Shown here piece by piece: positions 6,306 to 14,001 of a stretch of 64,000 nucleotides of DNA. Below the pieces are notes generated by a model. That model was not told where the DNA came from and did no database searches. It was given only the letters and a program-made list of their open reading frames with translations. Origin of the DNA: JBAXQQ01 sp037131695 (GTDB lineage Bacteria; Armatimonadota; Hebobacteria; CAIYQO01); the NCBI GenBank assembly GCA_964638715.1, contig CAZWZF010000021.1, positions 1-64,000 of the forward strand, written 5' to 3'. Position 1 is the first letter of the stretch, and each line of letters begins with the position of its first letter. Position numbers and translations under genes: made by a program.

Positions 6306-7808
6306 ATGACTGAGTTTATTATGACTGAGTTTATTAATGCAGCTGCACTCCAGCCGCATCCTGTATTTGCGAAGATATATGGGGACAAACATCAAGATAG
6401 ACCATGCCAGTCTATACCACTAACCAAGGTGATTTTCACGGTTACACAAGACAATGTGTTAATAGACAATTATTGGTTATGGAAAGGCTGTAATGCTACT
6501 ATCGAAATAACACGCACTGATGTTGCAGTCGATGACAATATCGCAGAGATAGCCTTAATGTCAATTCTTAATGATTATCAGCAATCAACTCAGACTTTTA
6601 ATAAAAAAGAAACAGTACTAAGAGTCGCATGTGAACTTTTCTCTATTGAAAAACGACGTGCAAAAAAACGCCTTCAAGACAGTGCTAAAGTCTCAGTTAA
6701 AATGCGAGGTTCTACAAGCCATAAAAGAATTAGCAATAACGCCAATGGTACAGCACGAAGTATAGTCGCTAAGAAAATACGACCATACATTGAGAACTTA
6801 TCAGAAAAAACTCTTTGGAATGGCATACAAGTTATTAAAGCCATTGATTACCTTAATATCAATTGTCGATATGATGAGGCTAACGCTTTAAATGAAGCAC
6901 TAAGCCAGTCTACAAATCGTGCTTACAGTTTATTTCTTAATAAATATGCAGGCGAATTAAATAATGCAGTAACCGACATTCAGCTTAATCATAGAACACA
7001 ATACCGTTATGCTGCATTAGAATGGACTCCTTTCTCTATGGATAAGAGCAACCAGTGTGTTGTTAATGCAGGAAGTATTCATTTTCCTCTGACAATGCCA
7101 ACACTTAAAAAGCATGACTCAGAGCAATATGTAATAGTCTCACCAGAGATAGACTTTAAAGCATTAACTTCTATTGATCCTAAAGAAGTTGATAAAGTAC
7201 TCAGTATAATCCGGCAATCGTCTGATTTCGAGTTTATCTTCTTTACAAAGCATCTCGATATAGGTATGAATAAACAGAATCTATTTCCCAAGAATATGTG
7301 GATAGCATTTATAGCTGAGAATAAACAAGAGTTTAAGACAGCAGAAGACGCTATGTTCAAAATTAAAGGGGTGAAGCGTTTGTTAATACTGCGACCTGCC
7401 GAAAAAGAAAGTTGGAATCTATCACTTAAAACTTTCATTAGTGGAGTCACACCTTCAGTTAAGTTATGTGACTGGATCGTTATCGAGTCATCATATGACA
7501 ACAAACAAAAGAAAGCCCGCATGAACTTTGCTACGATTCTTAATGTAAGGAGTTACGCAGAGAAAGCCAGCATTCCACTGTACCTTGACCCAGGTATGCA
7601 ACTTGACTTGTCGTCAGAACAAAGATACCCAACGTCAAAGATGATAGGCACACCACCTGCTTTACCATCACAAGTCATAGCAAACACAACGACTTCTGCC
7701 ACAGTAAGTATCAATAACAATTCGGGTTCCCAGACAAAGAAATTTTTACCAGTGGCACAACCACCTATAATAAAGAAACCGGTTACCATCCCATGGGAAG
7801 AAATTTAG
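6306..7808 (+). CDS. ParB-like and DUF5131 (Gp37/Gp68)-like fusion protein
   Basis: This 500-residue protein seems to join two parts. Residues about 10-140 resemble a ParB/plasmid-partition-like domain: HPVFAKIYG, then LIDNYWLW, then a basic helical region (EKRRAKKRL). Residues about 310-440 resemble the phage Gp37/Gp68 family (DUF5131): FIFFTKHLD, PKNMWIAFIAENKQ, LCDWIVIESS and a final IPLYLDPG follow the usual order of FLLLTKR, NVWLGVSVEN, DWVIVGGES and PFFFKQWG. The CxxC motif often seen at the start of DUF5131 proteins is absent. The start is the ATG at 6306, 6 bases after AAGGAG; a 15-base duplication gives the repeated start MTEFIMTEFI. The domain calls are motif-based and divergent. 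Its role is unknown. Confidence 0.65.
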   Translation: MTEFIMTEFINAAALQPHPVFAKIYGDKHQDRPCQSIPLTKVIFTVTQDNVLIDNYWLWKGCNATIEITRTDVAVDDNIAEIALMSILNDYQQSTQTFNKKETVLRVACELFSIEKRRAKKRLQDSAKVSVKMRGSTSHKRISNNANGTARSIVAKKIRPYIENLSEKTLWNGIQVIKAIDYLNINCRYDEANALNEALSQSTNRAYSLFLNKYAGELNNAVTDIQLNHRTQYRYAALEWTPFSMDKSNQCVVNAGSIHFPLTMPTLKKHDSEQYVIVSPEIDFKALTSIDPKEVDKVLSIIRQSSDFEFIFFTKHLDIGMNKQNLFPKNMWIAFIAENKQEFKTAEDAMFKIKGVKRLLILRPAEKESWNLSLKTFISGVTPSVKLCDWIVIESSYDNKQKKARMNFATILNVRSYAEKASIPLYLDPGMQLDLSSEQRYPTSKMIGTPPALPSQVIANTTTSATVSINNNSGSQTKKFLPVAQPPIIKKPVTIPWEEI

Positions 7809-8044
7809 ACTGATTGATCAGGTACTATTTAATATAGTCTTCCGATGGTTTTAAGGAAGGTTTTACCTGCCTTGCATTAATGGTGAAGCACCACTCAAAA
7901 GTTCCAAGTATAGTGACACTCGGTCTACCATATATTGCAGAACCAAGAACTCTATTCCCTGTGCCAGTTACATCTGACGCGGGGAATAAGTATTTTAGCT
8001 TTCCTTAATTATATACTCATACAAAAACATAACTTAATGTAGAA
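7809..8044. other. Intergenic stretch with one open but startless minus-strand frame
   Basis: The minus strand is open from 8004 to a TAG at 7825 (59 codons, containing GTGNRVLGSAIYGRPSVT) but has no usable start codon. It could be the end of a decayed gene. I see nothing else here. Confidence 0.25.
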
Positions 8045-8206
8045 TTACGATTTTGTTGAATTTACCACGCATCTGAAACCATCTTGTATAGTGTGCTCTT
8101 CTAAGTTATACATATCACACCTGTAAGTAGATCGAAGACCTTGGTATGTACCAGTCCAACTACCGCCACGTATTACCCGAATAGTTCCTGCTGCTGGACC
8201 TATTCG
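8045..8206 (-). pseudogene. 3' fragment of a formylglycine-generating-enzyme-like gene
   Basis: Read on the minus strand, the sequence encodes RIGPAAGTIRVIRGGSW, then LRSTYR, then DGFRCVVN, ending in TAA at 8045-8047. This is the C-terminal signature of the FGE-sulfatase (SUMF1-like) fold: GPA-G--RV-RGGSW followed by RS--R and GFR. Only about 53 codons remain. At about 8206/8207 the sequence switches to a serine recombinase on the opposite strand. The missing N-terminal part may be the signal-peptide fragment at 9269-9373. Such proteins activate sulfatases or serve as lectin-like ligand domains; this one is broken. Confidence 0.7.
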
Positions 8207-9340
8207 CCTGGTGGTATTACACCGATTGGATACCGCATTGCCAAGAAAATGGTTGGCGGTAAAATTAGGAATATATATGAAATAGATGAAGCATATGCGC
8301 CTGTAATCATTCGCGTATTTCAGATGTATTTGTCTGGAATAGGTGCAAAGCAGATAGCAATGACTTTAAATAATGAAGGAGTGTTAACGCAGAAAGGCAA
8401 GAAATGGAGTAATTTAAGAATCCTTGATATGTTGGCAAATCCTGTTTATAGTGGAGTCCTTGTTTGGGGGAAGACTACTCGTGATTATTATGGTAAAGCT
8501 ATTTATAGCAATCCTGAAGGAATTATACGAACTGAAAACGCGCATCCTGCAATCATTGATGATGTTACATTTGCACGTGTAAAAGAACGACTTGCATCAT
8601 GTAATCCCATGAATAAGCCAAGAATAATTGAGCCTCGTGGAGTTCAAAGTGACTACATATTAAGTGGTTTCATGCGTTGTCAGTGTGGTAGTTCTTTGTC
8701 TGGTACTAAAGCTAAGTCAGGAAAGTATACCTATTACTCATGTGTAACACAGGCCAAGATGGGTAAAGAAGAATGTGATTTAAGACCAATTCCACAACAT
8801 ATCTTAGAAAATATTGTAATTAATTTTCTGAAGACAGAATTGCTTGCTGAGGATAAAATACAAATGTTTCTAAAACAGCTTAAAGATGAACAGAACGGTG
8901 GTAATAAAAATATAAAAGATAAATTAAAAAATGTTGAGCATGATCTTTCAGTAGAAAGAAAAAAACTTGAGAGAATATATGAACAAATAGAAGAAGGCAA
9001 TTTATCAGGTAATGACATAAGTGAGCGCATTCGTACACGTAAGTCACGAATTAATGAGTTAGAAATAATGCGGTGCCAATATCAGGCTGAAATTAAGAAC
9101 CCGCCGTCTTATGAAATGAGTCTTGCGGATATTCGCTCGTATATCATTCGGTGTAAACTTATACTTGCCGAAGCATCGACAGGTGAAAAGAAAGAGTTCC
9201 TTCGGTCATTAATTCAAAGTATCATTTTGAAATGGAATGGAAAAGAGTGGGAAGCCAGTTCATCATTGTTAAACAAACGCACCTTTTGCCCAGACAGGAG
9301 CCTTATTTTCTGCAAATGTGCACATAGCGAATACCCCTAA
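8207..9340 (+). pseudogene. 5'-truncated large serine recombinase
   Basis: The frame continues upstream to an ATG at 8141, but homology starts only at about 8207 (PGGITPIGYRI). The part present has the recombinase domain (GAKQIAMTLNNEGV, NPVYSGVLVWG), a zinc-ribbon-like segment (MRCQCGSSLSG ... YYSC ... C), and a coiled coil (about codons 250-330 of the open frame). The N-terminal resolvase domain with the catalytic serine is missing. The last 20 or so codons run antisense to a signal-peptide sequence, so the true end is near 9270. The fragment lies inside a disrupted formylglycine-generating-enzyme-like gene. It cannot recombine DNA as it stands. Confidence 0.82.
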
Positions 9341-9373
9341 GATAATCAACCTGAATGTCAATCTAATCAGCAT
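9269..9373 (-). pseudogene. 5' fragment of a secreted protein, possibly the same FGE-like gene
   Basis: An ATG at 9373 opens a 34-residue frame that begins with a basic residue, a hydrophobic core (LTFRLIILGVFAMC) and a cleavage-site-like TFA-E, which is a clear signal peptide. After about 13 further residues (NKAPVWAKGAF) it stops near the end of the serine recombinase fragment. It has the same strand as the FGE-like 3' fragment at 8045, so the two may be the ends of one gene interrupted by the recombinase, with the middle lost. Confidence 0.5.
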
Positions 9374-9501
9374 TTTATCTGCCTTATAATTTGTTTTGTT
9401 ATGGTTGTATGACACAGAACGATGGTAGAAGTGTAAATTTTTGTTACACAGAGTTGCGCAGAGGAGACACAGATATTCACGGAGGTTATTATTTGGGATA
9501 A

Positions 9502-9562
9502 GGTGTTAGTCAGTTAACAATCAAATCCGAAACAAAAAAAGTCATGATTTGATTGCTAACTT
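9502..9562. repeat. Palindromic intergenic element, copy 1 (relative at 57027)
   Basis: Arms AACAATCAAATC (9516-9527) and GATTTGATTG-C-TAA (9546-9559) form an inverted repeat with one mismatch, enclosing an A-rich loop. The left half plus loop (GGTGTTAGTCAGTTA, then CGAA-CAAAAAAAGT-ATGA) recurs at 57027-57070. Confidence 0.55.
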
Positions 9563-9591
9563 AGTAAATTATTAATTCTGAATTTTTCAAG

Positions 9592-9620
9592 TTGCTCTTT
9601 TCCTTCTTCAAACGTATAAT
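9592..9620 (+). promoter_or_regulatory. Sigma-70-type promoter for the DUF3084 operon
   Basis: TTGCTC (9592-9597) and TATAAT (9615-9620) are separated by 17 bases and lie 20 bases before the ATG at 9641. The same pattern, TTGCTT-17-TATAAT, precedes the gene at 11652. Confidence 0.65.
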
Positions 9621-9640
9621 AAGCTCGTATTCAGGAAATT

Positions 9641-11011
9641 ATGAGCAGTGTTTTAATTTTATCTTTAATAATGATCGTAGTCAGCGGGCTTATTGCTTAT
9701 GTTGGCGACCTTATTGGTCGTCGTATGGGCAGAAAAAGGCTCTCTCTTTTTGGTTTGCGGCCAAAACATACCGCGATTGTTATTTCCATTGTAGCAGGTG
9801 CCATTATCGCCGCAATCACCCTTACCGCCACTTTTATCGTTAGCCGCGAGGTGCGTGAATTACTATTCACCCCATTAGATAAAATTAAATCAGAATTGGC
9901 AGACAGCCGGGTCGCATTAAGTAAAGCACATCTTGAAACAACGGCAGCGGAAAATAAAATTAAAACCCGCACGGCAGAATTAACTGTGGCGGAAAAGAAA
10001 TTAGCGTCCGCTGATGCAAAATTGATAGAACTAAACAACCAGCGGGAAAACGCCATTGCCAGGCTAAGCAAGATTACTAACCAGTTGAAACGCCAGAATG
10101 ATGAATATAACAAAGCGAAAATCATGCTTGCAAAAGCTGAAAGCGAATTGGGTACAAAACGGCAGGGATTGCTGACAGCCCAAAATATTCTGGTGGATAT
10201 CGCTAAGAAGAAGAGTAAGTTGGAAGACAAACGGCTGGCATTGGAACAGCAGGTTATTGAATTGGGTGACCAGATATCATTATTAAGCAAACTTGCCAGC
10301 GGAACGTTCACCACCCCTTCCATACTTGCCGGTCAAGAAATTATAACAGGCAGGTTTGATAATAGAAAAGAGAATCTGCGTACAGAAGTGGCAGCATTTA
10401 TTGCCGCTGCCGGAAATGAAGTACGCCGGTCATCGCCACAATTGCCTGCCGGCAGCGAACCGATAATTTATCTGGACAGCAAAAATGACAAAGCTGTTCG
10501 TCTGACAGAAGAAGAAGCAACAAAGATATTGACAAACAAAATTTCCGCATTTAAATCAAACGTGGTTATAATACACCTGGTATCGGCAAATAACGTTCCT
10601 GCAAACGGTCAGGCAATTGTCGCATTAAATAGCGCAGAAATGATTTATCCTGACGAAGTTATCTATAAAAATACCGATGAAATTGCCCGCATAACTATAC
10701 AAAATAATGAGACTGCCGCGTCTGCGCTGCAAATAATTATTGATGAATTATTAGGCAAATCGGTGCCGAATGAACTGCGAAAAAAACATTTAATAGCAGT
10801 AAATCATAGATTTGCCGGCAAAAAAATTGATAGCGATAATACAGAATCAATTGTCAGTTGGAATATTTTATTGTCGGCAGCAGAACGGGCAGCGGCAGTA
10901 CATGGCAATACGGTAGCTATTGCAAGAAGTAAAGGTGAAACGACCAGATATTCGCCATTAGATATAACTATCGATATTGTGCCGTTAAATGCTACCGATA
11001 AATCACCATGA
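9641..11011 (+). CDS. DUF3084 membrane and coiled-coil protein
   Basis: This 456-residue protein matches DUF3084. Two transmembrane segments lie near the N-terminus (about 2-22 and 46-68), with a short basic loop containing GRRMGRKRLSLFGLRPKHTA, the most conserved part of the family. A long coiled coil follows (about 75-200, rich in Lys, Glu, Ala and Leu). The C-terminal half is a soluble mixed domain. AGGA lies 6 bases upstream of the ATG and a strong promoter precedes it. Its stop overlaps the start of the YqgF-like gene by 4 bases (ATGA), so the two are co-translated. The molecular role of DUF3084 is not established; a membrane-tethered scaffold is likely from its shape. Confidence 0.85.
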   Translation: MSSVLILSLIMIVVSGLIAYVGDLIGRRMGRKRLSLFGLRPKHTAIVISIVAGAIIAAITLTATFIVSREVRELLFTPLDKIKSELADSRVALSKAHLETTAAENKIKTRTAELTVAEKKLASADAKLIELNNQRENAIARLSKITNQLKRQNDEYNKAKIMLAKAESELGTKRQGLLTAQNILVDIAKKKSKLEDKRLALEQQVIELGDQISLLSKLASGTFTTPSILAGQEIITGRFDNRKENLRTEVAAFIAAAGNEVRRSSPQLPAGSEPIIYLDSKNDKAVRLTEEEATKILTNKISAFKSNVVIIHLVSANNVPANGQAIVALNSAEMIYPDEVIYKNTDEIARITIQNNETAASALQIIIDELLGKSVPNELRKKHLIAVNHRFAGKKIDSDNTESIVSWNILLSAAERAAAVHGNTVAIARSKGETTRYSPLDITIDIVPLNATDKSP

Positions 11012-11451
11012 AAAACGCTGAAGGTGACTTGCCTCCCATTATTGCAATTGATCCCGGTCGCGAAAAATGCGGACTGGCAGTGGTAACGCGCGATGGCGAA
11101 GTAATTGTCCGCGAAATAATCCCCGTGAATGATATTACTAAACGTATTTCATATTACCTTGGCAGGTATGGAGTACGAAATATCGTGCTGGGTGACCGCA
11201 CCGGATCGCGCAATATCCGCGAACTAATCCGTTCCGCCGGTATAAGCAATGACGTGGCGTTTGTAGATGAAGATCACAGTAGCGAAATTGCCCGCAAAAG
11301 ATGGCTGATCGAGCATCCCGGCAAAGGATTGGCAAGATTATTGCCGATAGGAATGCGCACCCCGGATGAACCTATAGATGACTACGTAGCAGTAATTCTG
11401 GCAGAAAGATACCTGGCCGGTTGGGGAAGCACGAGACGTAGGAAGAATTGA
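11008..11451 (+). CDS. YqgF/RuvC-fold nuclease-like protein
   Basis: This 147-residue protein has the RNase H/RuvC-like fold opening IIAIDPGREKCGLAVV (acidic D15), a middle IVLGDRTGSR, and a late acidic pair in PIDDYVAVILA. It resembles the YqgF/RuvX family of pre-16S rRNA-processing or resolvase-like enzymes, in the form that occurs beside DUF3084 genes. The start overlaps the DUF3084 stop by 4 bases. The TGA stop lies inside the left arm of a 16-bp inverted repeat (11448-11463), so the C-terminal tail may have been trimmed or altered by that element. Nuclease activity is expected from the family, not shown. Confidence 0.75.
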   Translation: MKNAEGDLPPIIAIDPGREKCGLAVVTRDGEVIVREIIPVNDITKRISYYLGRYGVRNIVLGDRTGSRNIRELIRSAGISNDVAFVDEDHSSEIARKRWLIEHPGKGLARLLPIGMRTPDEPIDDYVAVILAERYLAGWGSTRRRKN

Positions 11452-11567
11452 CAATGGACAATTAATGATTGTGGGGATTATGGGGATTGCCTGATTGATG
11501 TCAAGGCTTTTTATATTATCCACCCGTTTTTTGATATAAAAAAACGTAAAGAATTGTCCATTGTCAA
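11448..11567. repeat. 120-bp element with 16-bp perfect inverted ends
   Basis: TTGACAATGGACAATT at 11448-11463 and its exact complement at 11552-11567 bound a 120-bp A+T-rich element. It fills the gap after the YqgF-like gene and supplies that gene's stop codon. It looks like a miniature inverted-repeat element. No coding capacity seen. Confidence 0.65.
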
Positions 11568-11589
11568 CTGTCAATTGGATATCGTCCTA

Positions 11590-11618
11590 TTGCTTTTTTA
11601 ATAATAACTTATTATAAT
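11590..11618 (+). promoter_or_regulatory. Sigma-70-type promoter of the AT-hook-like protein
   Basis: TTGCTT (11590-11595) and TATAAT (11613-11618) are separated by 17 bases, 33 bases ahead of the ATG at 11652. Confidence 0.65.
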
Positions 11619-11651
11619 CATTTCACAGATTATTAATCTGGAGGTAGTTCC

Positions 11652-11939
11652 ATGGTGAATGTTGATAAGTTTAAGTCGGTTGAAGAAATCGAGGAATTAA
11701 TTGCGCAACTGCGTACCCGCAAGAAAAATCTCGCTAAAGGCGGAAATAAGCTGATATTGCGCAAAATTGCAACTTTGCTGAAAAAACGTGATGTTTTAAT
11801 GGTAAAAGTAGCAAATATTGACGCGGAGATTGCAGAGTTAAAAGTTGGAAAGACAACTCCAAAAGTTCCCAAAGTTCCTTCTGACCCGTCAGCACCTGGC
11901 AAACGTCGTGGACGTCCTAAAAAAGAATCAATTGAATAA
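11652..11939 (+). CDS. Small coiled-coil protein with AT-hook-like tail
   Basis: This 95-residue protein has an N-terminal Glu-rich helix (FKSVEEIEELIAQL), a basic segment (RTRKKNLAKGG), and a helical middle forming a likely coiled coil (about 30-65). A Pro-rich linker is followed by KRRGRPKK, which matches the GRP core of AT-hook DNA-binding motifs. GGAGG lies 7 bases before the ATG, a good promoter lies upstream, and a strong terminator follows, so it is an independent, probably well expressed gene. A small nucleoid-associated role fits the sequence, but the family is not one I can name. Confidence 0.75.
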   Translation: MVNVDKFKSVEEIEELIAQLRTRKKNLAKGGNKLILRKIATLLKKRDVLMVKVANIDAEIAELKVGKTTPKVPKVPSDPSAPGKRRGRPKKESIE

Positions 11940-11955
11940 ATAATAAAAAATATCT

Positions 11956-11994
11956 GCGCGCACCCTGGCGGCGTAGCGGGTGCGCGCTTTTTTT
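11956..11994 (+). terminator. Strong rho-independent terminator
   Basis: GCGCGCACCC (11956-11965) pairs perfectly with GGGTGCGCGC (11978-11987) around a 12-base loop and is followed by seven T. It ends the 11652 gene only 12 bases before the smpB start codon. Confidence 0.9.
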
Positions 11995-12006
11995 ATAGGT
12001 AACGAA

Positions 12007-12480
12007 ATGAAAAAGAAGAAGGAAAAAAGCAATATACTGGTAGAGAACCGTAAGGCAAGACATGACTATACGGTAATTGAAGCCATGGAAGCCGGACTGG
12101 TACTGACGGGTACGGAGATAAAAGCACTCCGAAGCGGCAAAGGCAACCTGTCCGATTCTTTCGCTCGAATAGAAGGCAGCGAAGTTTGGGTTCATCATTT
12201 CTATATCGGGCATTACGAACAAGGCAATATTTATAATGTTGAAACATTGCGTCCCCGAAAACTGCTACTGCACGGCGACGAAATACGCCGTCTGATAGGG
12301 AAAACCATTGAAAAGGGACTGACCCTGATACCAATGAAAGTCTACCTGAAAGAAGGCCGTGCCAAGGTAGACCTGGCACTTGCACGCGGAAAACACGAAT
12401 ATGACAAACGCGACTCAATAGCAGAAAAAGAAGCGGATAGAACTAAAGAAAGAGTAATGAAAAAATTATTGGAAGACTAA
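12007..12480 (+). CDS. smpB: SsrA-binding protein SmpB
   Basis: SmpB binds tmRNA and the stalled ribosome in trans-translation. This 157-residue protein shows the family order: ENRKARHDYTVIE, AGLVLTGTEIKALRSGKGNLSDSFA, WVHHFYIGHYEQGN, RPRKLLLH, GLTLIPMKVYLKEGRAKVDLALARGKHEYDKR. The basic C-terminal tail (RDSIAEKEADRTKERVMKKL) is the part that enters the decoding centre. The ATG at 12007 gives the normal length; the upstream ATG at 11980 lies inside the terminator stem. The start sits 12 bases after a strong terminator, so smpB transcription must read through it or begin at an undetected promoter within it. No ssrA gene was recognised in the window. Confidence 0.95.
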   Translation: MKKKKEKSNILVENRKARHDYTVIEAMEAGLVLTGTEIKALRSGKGNLSDSFARIEGSEVWVHHFYIGHYEQGNIYNVETLRPRKLLLHGDEIRRLIGKTIEKGLTLIPMKVYLKEGRAKVDLALARGKHEYDKRDSIAEKEADRTKERVMKKLLED

Positions 12481-12488
12481 AGCTTGAT

Positions 12489-13988
12489 TTATCCGTTTGA
12501 ATTTATTGCTATTTCTACCCATATTACTGTAAGTGCAGTATTGACATGTAATTCAATAACATTATAACCATCACGTAATGCGGTCAATGGTACCTTATAT
12601 CTCCATGCCGGTTCATTTGGACATGGCTTTACCATTTTAACCGGTTCCGCATTCACAGATAATTCACCGTTGATGCGCAATTCTACCAAGTCACCAGTCA
12701 CATCATTAGCAGCATCAAACGCCAACACTACATTTGCCGTGCCAGATGCTGGCCGTGGGCCAATGTGTATGCGAAATGCATGCCAGCCGCCTTCACCAAT
12801 CACTGCTGGCAATGCTGCGGATTGTGGTTCTCCAACCGCCCAGGTATCGGTGAATGTTATAACATGACGTCGCGGTTTTTTTTCCATTTCTTTGATATCG
12901 CCAATCTCCTGCAACAGGTTTTGATAGTCTGCGCGATTGTCGATGGTTGTTTCGGAATCCATGTAGTTGAAAAGATATATCCTATCTGCGCCGCGATGCA
13001 GCAGTGATAATGCAGCACCGCGCACAGTTTCTATTGAATTAGTCTGGTACAAAGGATACGACGGATATGCCCGCAACAATATTTCCAGACCAGCGCATAA
13101 TTCCACACCAGTTCCATCAAGCATTTCACGCCAAATCTCCATCGGCATGTCAGTGTCAGTTGACGCCCAAAAAGGTGTAACTACCAGCCAGTCAATGTAA
13201 CCTTTCCGTGCCCAGGTTACAGCATCCATACCAAGACCAAGTGCCGACTGCGGTCGTGCCGGCACACGTGCTCCTAAACGGATTTTATGACCACGCTGTT
13301 TTTCCCATCCATCAAGCAATCGTCGTACCTTACCGGTAAACTCTGTCAGCAATTCGGCACCTTCTATCTCATGTCCGGGACGTAAATGATAGCCGAACCG
13401 CATCCAATCCAGTTCCAATCCGTCAAAATCATAATGTTCTACCATTTCTTCGATCAGCTTAAAATGGTAATCACGTACTTCTTCCCGACCATAATCCAAC
13501 GCACGGTCAGTCCATGCTGTGAAATGATATGGGACACGACGATATTCCGAGTGTTCACGCCAAAATTCGCTATGGATATACGATTTTTCATCATCGACCC
13601 AATGCAAGTCATTCATCCGCATGGTCAACCATGGTGAAATACCGTGAAGGCGTGCCCGATCTATCCAACGTGCATATACATCAATACCAGCTTGATTCAA
13701 CGCCCAGGCGGTATGTATCCATTTGCGGGCATGACTGCGTCCTTCTGGTGGTAAACTTGCCAACAGCGGTTGATTATCCGCTCCATCAGGGTCATACCCT
13801 CGCCATATCGGGTCAAAAACTTTACTGTCATAACTCGTCCGCATGCAATTTGGACATAACAACAGTTGTTCTACCTTTGTATTTGCATATTGATCAACAA
13901 ATATGTCAACAGTATCAACTGTAATCGGCTGTCCGGCGCGAGTGTTAAAGAAATGACTGTTATCTTCGTTCAAAGCAATACCGTTCAT
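12489..13988 (-). CDS. Glycosyl-hydrolase-like TIM-barrel protein, cytoplasmic
   Basis: This 499-residue protein has no signal peptide. The central part (about 80-330) looks like a TIM barrel, with beta-strand ends such as GISPWLTMRMND, FDGLELDWMRF, KIRLGARVPARP and DWLVVTPFW; the Glu and Asp of GLELDWMR are candidate active-site residues. It recalls the GHL10/COG1649 type, but the exact family is uncertain. The C-terminal about 130 residues look like a beta-sandwich (GYNVIELHVNTALTVIWVEIAI). It lies convergent to smpB and is the last gene of the minus-strand carbohydrate cluster, 13 bases after the next upstream gene. AGGAAA precedes the ATG. Confidence 0.65.
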   Translation of the reverse strand: MNGIALNEDNSHFFNTRAGQPITVDTVDIFVDQYANTKVEQLLLCPNCMRTSYDSKVFDPIWRGYDPDGADNQPLLASLPPEGRSHARKWIHTAWALNQAGIDVYARWIDRARLHGISPWLTMRMNDLHWVDDEKSYIHSEFWREHSEYRRVPYHFTAWTDRALDYGREEVRDYHFKLIEEMVEHYDFDGLELDWMRFGYHLRPGHEIEGAELLTEFTGKVRRLLDGWEKQRGHKIRLGARVPARPQSALGLGMDAVTWARKGYIDWLVVTPFWASTDTDMPMEIWREMLDGTGVELCAGLEILLRAYPSYPLYQTNSIETVRGAALSLLHRGADRIYLFNYMDSETTIDNRADYQNLLQEIGDIKEMEKKPRRHVITFTDTWAVGEPQSAALPAVIGEGGWHAFRIHIGPRPASGTANVVLAFDAANDVTGDLVELRINGELSVNAEPVKMVKPCPNEPAWRYKVPLTALRDGYNVIELHVNTALTVIWVEIAINSNG

Positions 13989-14001
13989 TATGAAATTTCC
14001 T

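Noticed and set aside
6147..6395. 82-codon minus-strand frame over repeat D and the start of the fusion gene
   Set aside because: It is antisense to the clear ribosome-binding site and start of the 6306 gene and has no recognisable motif.
7965..7990. Another degenerate repeat copy (GACGCGGGGAATAAG)
   Set aside because: Only the ACGCGGG core matches; this could be chance.
11008..11451. Calling this gene ruvX with certainty
   Set aside because: It has the fold and the first acidic motif, but the DUF3084-linked form may differ in function, so no symbol was given.
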